Positions 16,162 through 24,197 of a stretch of 35,548 bases of DNA are shown one piece after another. The position numbers were made by a program, and so were the translations under genes. The first letter of the stretch is position 1; every line of letters begins with the position of its first letter. The DNA is from Candidatus Acidiferrales bacterium (GTDB taxonomy: Bacteria > Acidobacteriota > Terriglobia > Acidiferrales > UBA7541): the NCBI GenBank assembly GCA_030037775.1, contig JASHQB010000349.1, positions 1-35,548 on the forward strand. Reading direction: 5' to 3'. Below the pieces are notes generated by a model, which was not told the origin of the DNA, ran no database searches, and saw only the letters and a program-made list of their open reading frames with translations.

Positions 16162-18863
16162 TGCTTTTTCAGCAGCGCTGGCCAGTTCACCACCAGCGAA
16201 ATCGTTCTACTCGCCTGCCCCGAATCGTGCGGAATGATGAAACGCTGTCCGTCTGCCGTCACATCGAACAGATTCGCCGTGAAGAGTCCAAAATACGGCT
16301 TCGCTTCAAAAAGCGGCTTCACCGTTCCCACTACAAAACTTGACCCCTTTTCTTTCACTTGCGCCGACATGAGCTTGTTGTCCAGACTCATGTAGAAGAG
16401 CTCGCTCCCATCGTGTCGCCATTGCGGGAACGCTCCGCCCTCCGTCGAGACCTGCCACTTGCCTCCCGGCCCCGGAAATGGCGTCACATAAACCTCCTCC
16501 CGGCCCGATTCACTCGCGCTGTAAGCCACCCATTTGCCATCCGGCGAAAAACGGTACGAGGGGGACGAGGACTGCTGAAGCTCGCTGAACATGTACGGCT
16601 TCCGGTCCTTTACCGGAAGTATCCACAGTTGCGATTGCGTCGTCGTGCTGAGCTCCCACCGGAAGTACGCAAGCAGTTTTCCATCAGGGGACCAGTCCAG
16701 CGGGTAAGTCTGCTCCGGACCAGGCGGCACAAGAATTTCTTCATGCCCGGAGCCATCCGAAGGTTTTGCATAGATTCCGAACTCCCCGTTGCGGACGGAC
16801 GTATATGCAATGCGGCTGCCATCGCTGGACCACCTCGGCGACTCATTACCCGATCCGAACGTGAACCTTGTCTTCACGCCTCGCGCGATATCGTAGAGCC
16901 AGACGTCCGTTGAAGGCGCTTCCAGAACAAACGCGAGCTCTTTGCCATCAGGCGAAATGTGAGGATCAGCATAGCTATCCGTTCCCAGCACGGCTCCAAC
17001 TTGTTTGCCGCTTCGGTCGAACCAGAGGAGCTGTCGGCTAGTACCTGCTGCCTCCAAGTAGACCAGCGTCCCGTTGATCGACGCAGAGAAGCTTCCCTGC
17101 ACCCGTGGCGCAACGTCCTCCACGTCTTCGGCAATCGGAACGGGATCGCCTGTCGTTTCCAGGCGCCTCGTATCGAATGCCAGCGCCATCAGCGTGTTCT
17201 GCCGCAAAAACAAAATGTGCCCTGATGCGTAGATCGCGTTCGAATGGCTGTGAAACAGGAATTTCGTTTCTTTGGAATCCAGCGACCCAACCATGATGGA
17301 ATTCGTGGGGTTTGTCGTTGGCGTCAGCGGATTGCCGGCCAGATAAAGAAAGTGGCGGCCGTCCGGCAGGAAGTACGGCCACCGGTTCGTTGACTCATTA
17401 TTGCCGCGATTCAGGGTTGTTACCGCCGTCGCCGCGCCCCCTGCTGCCGATACCCGAAAAATCGGAGTGCTGAAGAACGGCGCAAAGAGAATTGTTCCGT
17501 CCGTATTCCACGTGCCCCCTCGCCCTCCCGGCGCATCGGCAAGCACCAGAGGCGGCCCTCCTGACGCCTCGATTTTCTTCAGTTTTCCACCAGCGAAAAA
17601 TCCGATGAATCGGCTGTCGGGCGACCAGAATGGCATGCTGGCGCCCTCCGTACCGTCGAGCGGCTGCGCCTGCAAAGAGTCCATCGGCCGGACCCACAGC
17701 AAGGATCTTCCATCGGTCCCCGAGCCTACGTACGTCAAACGGAGCCCGTCAGGCGAAATCGCAAAACCTGCTGTCCCACCGTTGTAGCTTGTAATGCTCG
17801 TGTTCGCCGATGGTTTGATGGATGCGCGAACCGGAGGCTCTTCCGTTGGCGCGCGCAAAAAGTACCCGCTGGCAAAAACCCCTGCAGCAATCATCATCAG
17901 CGCTGCCACGGCCCACGCAATTCCCTCACGCGTTTTCCGATGCGCAACCACCGGCGCCGGCACTCCCGCTCGCGAACCCGCATCGCGAATCCATTCCAGT
18001 TGCAGCTTCACGTCGTGCATCGACTGGAATCGTTCGTCCGGATCTTTTGCCAGGCAAACTTTGACCACGCGATCCAGCGCCGGCGGCGACATTGGCTGTA
18101 ATAGCGAAATCGCCGGAGGCTCGCGCTCCAAAATCGCCGCGATCACGCTCGCTGTGGTTTTTCCATCGAAGGCGTGCCTACCCGTAGCCATCTCGAAGAG
18201 CACCGCGCCAAACGAAAAAATATCGCTGCGCGCGTCCGTTTCTTTTCCTTCCATCTGCTCCGGTGACATGTACTGAAACGTCCCAAGCACCGTTCCGCGC
18301 GCCGTCAGCGGCTCCGTTGGGCTCTGCCCGCCGGGATTGAGCGACTGGGTCAAACTGGAGGCTGGCGCCGCGCCGGCCACTCCCTCGATCGCGGATTTTG
18401 CCAGCCCGAAATCCATCAGCTTCGCACCCGATTTGGTCAGCATGACGTTGCCGGGCTTCAAATCACGATGAACCACCCCCTGCCGATGTGCCTTTTCGAG
18501 CGCGTCGGCGATCTCGATTGCGACTCGCAGCAACTCCGCGCCTGCCAGCGGCCCTTTCGCCAAACGCTTCGCCAGCGTCTCGCCTTCGAGACACTCCATC
18601 ACCAGAAAATCCGTACCGTCCTGATGCCCTATGTCGTGCAGCGTACAAATGTGCGGATGATTCAGTGAGGAGACCGCGCGCGCTTCGCGTTCGAAACGTT
18701 GCTTCGCGTCAGACACTTCCGTCAAGTGCTGGGGCAGGATCTTTATCGCGACGTCGCGTCCCAACCGTGTGTCTCGCGCGCGGTACACCTCTCCCATCCC
18801 GCCCGCGCCCAGCGGCGCTACAATTTCATACGGCCCCAGTTTTGTTCCGGATGGAAGCGCCAT
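16158..18863 (-). CDS. Membrane Ser/Thr protein kinase with C-terminal beta-propeller (first of the tandem)
   Basis: This 901-residue protein leads the kinase tandem. It shows the Gly loop LGAGGMGEVYRARD (18-31), Lys41, HRDLKPGN (132-139), DFG 151-153 and SPE 200-202, with a Ser/Thr/Pro-rich activation segment of about 45 residues. A membrane helix (about 314-335, IAWAVAALMMIAAGVFASGYF) leads to a C-terminal propeller of about 560 residues with repeated SPDG/SSDG motifs. A consensus -10 box lies only 10 nt before the ATG and no ribosome binding site is visible, so the transcript is probably leaderless or nearly so. The two downstream kinases are probably co-transcribed from this promoter. Targets are unknown. 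Confidence 0.9.
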   Translation of the reverse strand: MALPSGTKLGPYEIVAPLGAGGMGEVYRARDTRLGRDVAIKILPQHLTEVSDAKQRFEREARAVSSLNHPHICTLHDIGHQDGTDFLVMECLEGETLAKRLAKGPLAGAELLRVAIEIADALEKAHRQGVVHRDLKPGNVMLTKSGAKLMDFGLAKSAIEGVAGAAPASSLTQSLNPGGQSPTEPLTARGTVLGTFQYMSPEQMEGKETDARSDIFSFGAVLFEMATGRHAFDGKTTASVIAAILEREPPAISLLQPMSPPALDRVVKVCLAKDPDERFQSMHDVKLQLEWIRDAGSRAGVPAPVVAHRKTREGIAWAVAALMMIAAGVFASGYFLRAPTEEPPVRASIKPSANTSITSYNGGTAGFAISPDGLRLTYVGSGTDGRSLLWVRPMDSLQAQPLDGTEGASMPFWSPDSRFIGFFAGGKLKKIEASGGPPLVLADAPGGRGGTWNTDGTILFAPFFSTPIFRVSAAGGAATAVTTLNRGNNESTNRWPYFLPDGRHFLYLAGNPLTPTTNPTNSIMVGSLDSKETKFLFHSHSNAIYASGHILFLRQNTLMALAFDTRRLETTGDPVPIAEDVEDVAPRVQGSFSASINGTLVYLEAAGTSRQLLWFDRSGKQVGAVLGTDSYADPHISPDGKELAFVLEAPSTDVWLYDIARGVKTRFTFGSGNESPRWSSDGSRIAYTSVRNGEFGIYAKPSDGSGHEEILVPPGPEQTYPLDWSPDGKLLAYFRWELSTTTQSQLWILPVKDRKPYMFSELQQSSSPSYRFSPDGKWVAYSASESGREEVYVTPFPGPGGKWQVSTEGGAFPQWRHDGSELFYMSLDNKLMSAQVKEKGSSFVVGTVKPLFEAKPYFGLFTANLFDVTADGQRFIIPHDSGQASRTISLVVNWPALLKKQ

Positions 18864-18873
18864 CGCGCCGCAG

Positions 18874-18901
18874 ATTATAAGTCACAACCGCGCGCTCGCA
18901 A
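18874..18901 (-). promoter_or_regulatory. Promoter of the kinase tandem (near-leaderless start)
   Basis: On the minus strand TTGCGA (18896-18901), a 16-nt spacer and TATAAT (18874-18879, perfect -10) are followed after just 10 nt by the ATG at 18863. Initiation 6-8 nt after the -10 box would leave a leader of 2-4 nt or less. The -35 hexamer matches 4 of 6. Confidence 0.6.
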
Positions 18902-18990
18902 GGATATGTTGGGTCTTACGCGGGCCATTCGCCACGCCTTCCCTGGCAAAGTCGCCGCGCCCAGCGCCGGATCGGCTTGAATTTTATTGA

Positions 18991-19098
18991 TGTTCGGTTC
19001 TTGCTAGGATTCTTGCTGTTGCCATCCCGCTCTAGTGGGTGAACGCCAGACTGCCGTCGGTCCACTTCGGCACTGCGACAACGAAAACCCGCAGTGGC
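18991..19098. repeat. Direct repeat copy A (3' end of the exported-protein gene)
   Basis: Positions 19001-19098 are identical, base for base, to 21771-21868, with 10 more bases differing at two sites (18991-19000). On the minus strand it holds the last 21 codons and stop of the gene at 21801-22568 plus its downstream flank, but is preceded by an in-frame TGA and has no gene body. Together with copy B it brackets the permease gene. Confidence 0.92.
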
Positions 19099-19144
19099 GC
19101 TCAATTGGTATTGGATGATGGGCAAGGCGCAACGGGATTGGAAA

Positions 19145-21607
19145 TCACTCGTGTCTTAACGCCACCATGGGATCGACCCCCATCGCGCGGCGCGCGGGGA
19201 AATAGCAGGCGAGCAGCGCGACAAGCGTAAGCAAGATGGCAACGCCGATGAACGTCAGAGGATCCGTCGCCCGGACGCCGTAGAGCAAAGTGGCCATCAG
19301 CCGCGTCAGCGCAAATGCGGCAATCACGCCGATACCAACACCGAGCAACGCCAGTTGCGTTCCCTGCCCCAGCAGCAAATGCAAAACATCGCGGCGTTGC
19401 GCGCCGAGCACCATGCGAATACCGATTTCGTGTGTGCGCTGCGTCACGGAATACGAAATCACACCGTAGATGCCGACTGCGGCGAGCAGCAGCGCCAGCG
19501 CCGCGAAGATGACGAGCAGAGTCATATTGAAGCTGTTTTGCTCGGTGGACTGCGCCACGACCTGCTCCATCGTTCGCAGACGGCCAACGGGTAAGCCGCC
19601 GCTCGCGATGCGGAGCTGCTCCTGGATCTCGCGATTCAAGGAAAGCGGCGCGACCCGCGTGCGAATGACCCAAATCATCGGAAGCGCGCGGTTGACCAGC
19701 GCGTTCATCGCGTCGGCCAGCTGCGCCACGGGCACGTACGTCGTGGGATTTGGTTTGTAATTGAGTCCGACATCGCGCACGTCGCCCACTACGCCTACGA
19801 TCTCCCGCGGAGGGTCGGCGACTTGGAGACCCGCATCTTTCGCAATCATGATGCGGGCTCCCAATTCCCCACCCTTTGGCCAGAATTGCTTCGCCATCGC
19901 TTCGTTGATGATGACGACAGGTTGCGACGAGCCGGAGTCGTTCACTGTGAACGCACGTCCTCGCAACAGAGGGATACGGAAGGCTTGGAAATAGCCGGGC
20001 GACATGCTGCGCCAGTACGTGCTGCCCGACCACTGGGCAACGGTCGGCGCGCGGCCTTCGATGTTGAACGGCAGTTCGATGCCGCCCTCGAGGGGCAGGC
20101 AGCAAGTTGCCGCCGCGATCTCGACGCCGGGCAGACTATCCAATCGCTGCTGACCTTCGCGCGTCAGTTCCGCCATGGCAGCGGTCTTGGCGAATCGTGA
20201 GCCCGCCACGGACATGTTCATTGTGAGGACGTCGCGCGTCTGAAATCCCGGGTTCACGCTGCACAGTTGTTGGAATGTGCGAATGAGCAGGCCCGCGCCG
20301 GCCAGCAAAACCATTGCGAGCGCCATCTCCACCACTACGAGCAGCGATCGCGTCTTGTTGTGCCGCAGGCCGGCCCCGGTGCGCGAGCCGCTTTCTCTCA
20401 TTGCCGATGCCAGATTCGCGCGCGAAACCTTGACTGCGGGCACGAGTCCCGAGAGTGCGCCGACGAGCGCAGAAATCCCCAGTGCGAACACAAGCACGCG
20501 CCAATCGAGCGTGACCGCCTGCCCGTGCTGGCCGGTCCACGGCAGCTGGAGGGGACTCAGAGCCAGCAGGGCTCGCACGCTGGCGTAACCGAGGAACAAG
20601 CCTACGGCGCCTCCCACGAGCGACAAGAGCACGCCTTCGGTCAGGATCTGCCGGATGATCCGCCCGCGGCTCGCGCCCAGCGCCACGCGGATTGCGATCT
20701 CGCGCTGCCTTCCTGTCTCCCGTCCGAGCAACAGATTTGCGACGTTAGCGCAAGCGATGAGGAGCACGAAACCGACGGCGCCGAGAAACAAAAGCAGTGC
20801 TTTCCTGACGCCCGCCGCGAAAAGGTCCTTGACTGGTGCTGCCGCAAAGACCGCCCCACGGTCGAGTATGTTGGGATAGCGGCGGCTGAATTGGTCGGTC
20901 ACAAACTTCAGAGCTGCGTCCGCTTGAGCTAAGGTGACTCCCGGCTTCAACCGTCCACAGGCCAAATAGTCATTCACCTGAGCCTCGCTGTTGAGGTCGG
21001 GCTGCAGAGGAAGAAACACATCCACCATGCCGGCGTTCGTCGAAGGAAGGGGCGAGAGGATCCCAATTATGGTGTACGTGACGTTGTCGAGATCGACGGT
21101 CTTGCCGACGATGTGGGGATCGGAGGCGAACCGGCTCTGCCACAGCCCGTGAGTGATGACGGCGACTGGCGGCCCTCCGGGAACATCCTCTTGCGACGTG
21201 AACGTGCGACCCATCGCCGCCCGATACCCGGAAATTGCGAAGAAGTTTACGGTTACGCGCATCGCTCGTAGTTGCTCGGGTTCTTCGCCTCCCAGCAGAT
21301 TGACTGGCAGTATGCCCACCTGTTGGGCCATGGCGTCCTCAAGGATCTGCGTCTCGCCGCGCCACATCGCGTACATCGGAATAGAGACATCAAAGTCCGA
21401 ATCGGAGCCTGAGCGCTGCACCAGAACCACGATGCGGTTCGAATCCGGGTAGGGCAGCGGCTGCAAAAGGACTCGGTTAACAACGGTGAAAATCGCCGTG
21501 GTCGCGCCGATGCCCAGCGCGAGGGTTAGGATGACGAATCCGGTGAAGGCAGGGGCTTTTCGCAGCGTGCGGAAGGCAAAGCGAAGGTCCTGCAGGAGCG
21601 ACTCCAT
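19145..21607 (-). CDS. ADOP-type ABC permease (MacB/FtsX-like, without ATPase)
   Basis: This protein has 820 residues from the ATG at 21607. An upstream in-frame ATG at 21649 exists, but MESLLQDLRFAFRTLRKAPAF is the normal start of this family and AAAGGA lies about 10 nt before it. The layout is a first membrane helix (LTLALGIGATTAIFTVVN), a MacB-like periplasmic domain, three helices of a first FtsX domain (from about residue 260), a second periplasmic domain, and a second FtsX domain ending in ACYFPARRAMGVDPMVALRHE. The protein has no ATPase domain, and no ABC ATPase gene is nearby, which fits acidobacterial duplicated orphan permeases. It lacks the cytoplasmic prefix seen in the permease at 32824-35472. 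The whole gene is bracketed by 98-bp direct repeats. Substrate unknown. Confidence 0.9.
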   Translation of the reverse strand: MESLLQDLRFAFRTLRKAPAFTGFVILTLALGIGATTAIFTVVNRVLLQPLPYPDSNRIVVLVQRSGSDSDFDVSIPMYAMWRGETQILEDAMAQQVGILPVNLLGGEEPEQLRAMRVTVNFFAISGYRAAMGRTFTSQEDVPGGPPVAVITHGLWQSRFASDPHIVGKTVDLDNVTYTIIGILSPLPSTNAGMVDVFLPLQPDLNSEAQVNDYLACGRLKPGVTLAQADAALKFVTDQFSRRYPNILDRGAVFAAAPVKDLFAAGVRKALLLFLGAVGFVLLIACANVANLLLGRETGRQREIAIRVALGASRGRIIRQILTEGVLLSLVGGAVGLFLGYASVRALLALSPLQLPWTGQHGQAVTLDWRVLVFALGISALVGALSGLVPAVKVSRANLASAMRESGSRTGAGLRHNKTRSLLVVVEMALAMVLLAGAGLLIRTFQQLCSVNPGFQTRDVLTMNMSVAGSRFAKTAAMAELTREGQQRLDSLPGVEIAAATCCLPLEGGIELPFNIEGRAPTVAQWSGSTYWRSMSPGYFQAFRIPLLRGRAFTVNDSGSSQPVVIINEAMAKQFWPKGGELGARIMIAKDAGLQVADPPREIVGVVGDVRDVGLNYKPNPTTYVPVAQLADAMNALVNRALPMIWVIRTRVAPLSLNREIQEQLRIASGGLPVGRLRTMEQVVAQSTEQNSFNMTLLVIFAALALLLAAVGIYGVISYSVTQRTHEIGIRMVLGAQRRDVLHLLLGQGTQLALLGVGIGVIAAFALTRLMATLLYGVRATDPLTFIGVAILLTLVALLACYFPARRAMGVDPMVALRHE

Positions 21608-21760
21608 ATCACATCCGTCCTTTGCAGCCACAAAGTACGACTGCTGCAATTGTACTGCTAGGAATCGCCTTGTTCCAAGGAGCTGCGTGACGCTTCAAAG
21701 GAGCAGAAATCTAATGATACAGCGCGCCCTCTGCCTGGAACCCGTTGCGCTCTCGCGTAT

Positions 21761-21868
21761 GTTCGGTCGTTGCTAGGATTCTTGCTGTTGCCATCCCGCT
21801 CTAGTGGGTGAACGCCAGACTGCCGTCGGTCCACTTCGGCACTGCGACAACGAAAACCCGCAGTGGCG
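21761..21868. repeat. Direct repeat copy B (inside the intact exported-protein gene)
   Basis: This is the partner of copy A, 2770 bp away and in the same orientation. Copy B contains the true 3' end of the gene at 21801-22568 (from 21868 down to its TAG at 21801) and about 40 bp of downstream sequence. It is therefore the probable source, and copy A the derived fragment. Confidence 0.92.
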
Positions 21869-22568
21869 GCAGCTCTCGATTCAGTGGGCTGTCCGGTTGG
21901 TCGGGATCCGGGAACCAAAAGGACGTGGAAGAAACGGGCGAGTCGGGCTGGTTCGCACCCCATTCAGAGTCATTCTTTGCCGGCGAGAAAAACATCACAT
22001 GGCAATAAATGTGGTTGCCCAGGTGCGAAAGGTATGCATCCTTCGACATCATGTAGCTCATTGCCCCCGTCGCCGGCACCGGCGGAAATTCTTTTTTCGC
22101 GTACGCCTCCTGAATTCCCGCGATACGCTCTTTTACAGAATACGCGCCTGCCAGCGTCATTTCCGTCAGCTTGTTGACAATCGGCAGGATTGACCGCGCC
22201 GCTGCTGCATTGACGCAAATCGCCCCTCTCATCTTCGGGTCCCAGATGTCAAAAAAATCGATGCTGCTCGCCCAGGCCCGCCCCACCATGCACACAAAAC
22301 CATTCGTACCCTTCACCGCCGTTTCATAGCCATGCCGCCCGAGAACCAGCACTGTCGCGTCGTGGGAAATAGCCGCCGGAGCGGAGCTCCGTGCCAGCGC
22401 GATTTCCGCATTCCGGTCCATCAGATACTCTTCAAGCGGCAGCATCTTCGGATAGGTCCTCTTCGCATCCTGGGCCCGAGTGCTCGGAGTTACGTTCAGC
22501 AAAACAACTAACGCGAGCACTCCTCCTGCAATTCTGCTGGCAATCCCCACGCTCGTTGCAATTCGCAT
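21801..22568 (-). CDS. Exported protein of unknown function
   Basis: This 255-residue protein begins with a signal peptide (RIAGGVLALVVLLNV, predicted cleavage after STRAQ near residue 33). The mature part has no repeats and no further membrane helix. I do not recognise the family. Visible features are two cysteines in the middle (FVCMVGRAW and GAICVNAAA), one in NHIYCHVMFF, a Trp-rich segment and a Pro/Asp-rich C-terminal third. AAGGA 8 nt before the ATG fixes the start. Its promoter carries a 16-bp palindrome in the -35/-10 spacer, so it is probably repressed by a TetR-like protein that is not encoded in this window. Its 3' end is duplicated beyond the downstream permease gene. Confidence 0.8.
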   Translation of the reverse strand: MRIATSVGIASRIAGGVLALVVLLNVTPSTRAQDAKRTYPKMLPLEEYLMDRNAEIALARSSAPAAISHDATVLVLGRHGYETAVKGTNGFVCMVGRAWASSIDFFDIWDPKMRGAICVNAAAARSILPIVNKLTEMTLAGAYSVKERIAGIQEAYAKKEFPPVPATGAMSYMMSKDAYLSHLGNHIYCHVMFFSPAKNDSEWGANQPDSPVSSTSFWFPDPDQPDSPLNRELPPLRVFVVAVPKWTDGSLAFTH

Positions 22569-22727
22569 TGTCGTTTTCCTTTCTTGAGTCTACAAATCTG
22601 CATCCGCCGCCATTCGAACCTGGGAAACGGCTCCCCCATTCCATGGAAGAACTGAACACCCCGTTGCCGACCTATTCGTCGAAGATTCTCGTCGCGTAAC
22701 TCGTGAACAATCGAGACGATCCGCTAA

Positions 22728-22757
22728 AACATACCGACCGGTCGGTACCGCTGTCAA
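22728..22757 (-). promoter_or_regulatory. Promoter with a TetR-like operator in its spacer
   Basis: On the minus strand TTGACA (22752-22757, perfect -35), an 18-nt spacer and TATGTT (22728-22733) form a promoter for the exported-protein gene, with a leader of about 150 nt. The palindrome TACCGACCGGTCGGTA (22732-22747) is perfect over 16 bp and fills nearly all the spacer and part of the -10 box. A repressor bound there would block RNA polymerase. The sequence resembles operators of TetR/AcrR-family repressors. It is also 95 nt upstream of ntrX on the other strand. Confidence 0.7.
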
Positions 22758-22841
22758 GCACAAAACTCTCCGAGCGGCGCATTGCCCCTCTCTTCATCAA
22801 CGCAAGCACCTCACGCCCTTCTGCGTTATTCTAATTCCCGC

Positions 22842-24197
22842 ATGCCCGCGTCCATTCTCATCGTCGACGACGAGTCCGGCATCCGCCAGTCCCTCGCCTC
22901 GCTTCTGCGCGACGAAGGTTACGACGTCGAAGCCGTCGCTTCAGGCGAAGAGTGCCTCGCCGCCGTCGACCGCCGCTCCTTCGACCTGATTCTTCTCGAC
23001 GTCTGGCTTCCCGGCATCGACGGCCTAGCCACTCTCGAACGCTTGAACGAGCGCGAAGTGATTCCCATGGTCGTGATGATCTCCGGCCACGGAAAAATCG
23101 AAACCGCGGTCCGCGCGACAAAACTCGGCGCCTTCGATTTCATCGAAAAGCCGCTCTCCCTCGAAAAAACCGTTCTCGCCGTGAAAAATGCGCTGCACTA
23201 TCTGCGCCTCGAACAGGAGAACCGCCGCCTCCGGGCCGAACTCGAACAGCGCCATCAGATTCTCGGCGACAGCGTGCCCATGAAAGCGCTGCGTCAGCAA
23301 ATCGCGCTCACCGCGCCCACCCACGGCCGCGTCCTTATCTACGGAGAAAGCGGCACCGGAAAAGAACTGGTCGCGCGCGCCCTGCACGCGCAAAGCGCGC
23401 GCAGCAGCAATCCATTCGTCGAAGTGAATTGCGCCGCGATTCCCGAAGAATTGATCGAGTCCGAACTTTTCGGCCATCGCAAAGGCAGCTTCACCGGCGC
23501 GAGTGAAGACAAGACCGGAAAATTCCAGAAGGCCGACAGCGGCACGCTTTTTCTCGACGAAGTCGGCGACATGAGCCTCAAAACACAGTCCAAAGTCTTG
23601 CGCGCGCTCGAAGAGCAGCGCGTCGAGCCTATCGGCTCCGGCGATATGGTCGCCGTCGACGTGCGCGTCATCGCCGCCACAAATAAAAAACTGGAAGACG
23701 AAATCGCGCACAATTCTTTTCGTGAGGATTTATTTTACCGGCTGAACGTAATCCCCTTCACCGTTCCGCCGCTGCGCGATCGCATCGAAGATATTCCCGT
23801 GCTCGCGCGCCATTTTCTCGACGAGTTCAATCGCGCCTACGGAAAAAAAGCAAAAGAGCTTTCGCCCGCCGCCGTTGAAGTTCTGATGCGCTATCCGTGG
23901 CCGGGAAACGTGCGCGAACTGAAAAACCTGATTGAGCGTCTGGTGATCATGTGTCCCGCGCAGGAAATCGCGCCGCAGCATCTCCCGCCGGAAATTTTTC
24001 GCGGCGTTCCGCGCACTGTGCAGCAAACTTTCTCCACACTGCACGAAGCGCGGTCGGCGTACGAGCGCGAGTTTATTTTGCGCAAGCTCGAAGAAAATCA
24101 GTGGAACATGACCAAGACGGCGACGGCCATCGGCCTGGAACGCACGCACCTCTACCGCAAGATGAAGGCGCTGGGCATCGCGTCGGCGCAAAACTGA
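22842..24197 (+). CDS. ntrX: Sigma-54-dependent response regulator, NtrX type
   Basis: This protein has 451 residues from the ATG at 22842; the in-frame ATG at 22782 would add 20 residues ahead of a complete receiver domain. The receiver has D9/D10 and the phospho-acceptor Asp53 (LILLDVWLPGIDG). The stretch HGKIETAVRATKLGAFDFIEKPLS closely resembles NtrX. The AAA+ domain has GESGTGKE (168-175), and the sigma-54 loop reads GSFTGA (215-220) instead of GAFTGA, a known variant. A Fis-type helix-turn-helix closes the protein. NtrX normally sits beside NtrY; here ntrY is 12 kb upstream on the same strand. A TATTCT box ends 9 nt before the ATG, so a near-leaderless transcript is possible, though no good -35 element is visible. 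Confidence 0.87.
   Translation: MPASILIVDDESGIRQSLASLLRDEGYDVEAVASGEECLAAVDRRSFDLILLDVWLPGIDGLATLERLNEREVIPMVVMISGHGKIETAVRATKLGAFDFIEKPLSLEKTVLAVKNALHYLRLEQENRRLRAELEQRHQILGDSVPMKALRQQIALTAPTHGRVLIYGESGTGKELVARALHAQSARSSNPFVEVNCAAIPEELIESELFGHRKGSFTGASEDKTGKFQKADSGTLFLDEVGDMSLKTQSKVLRALEEQRVEPIGSGDMVAVDVRVIAATNKKLEDEIAHNSFREDLFYRLNVIPFTVPPLRDRIEDIPVLARHFLDEFNRAYGKKAKELSPAAVEVLMRYPWPGNVRELKNLIERLVIMCPAQEIAPQHLPPEIFRGVPRTVQQTFSTLHEARSAYEREFILRKLEENQWNMTKTATAIGLERTHLYRKMKALGIASAQN

Noticed and set aside
10820-22700. The kinase-permease block as a transposon or integrative element
   Set aside because: No transposase, integrase or terminal inverted repeats were found. Only the broken kinase and the internal 98-bp repeats argue for rearrangement, so the mechanism is left open.
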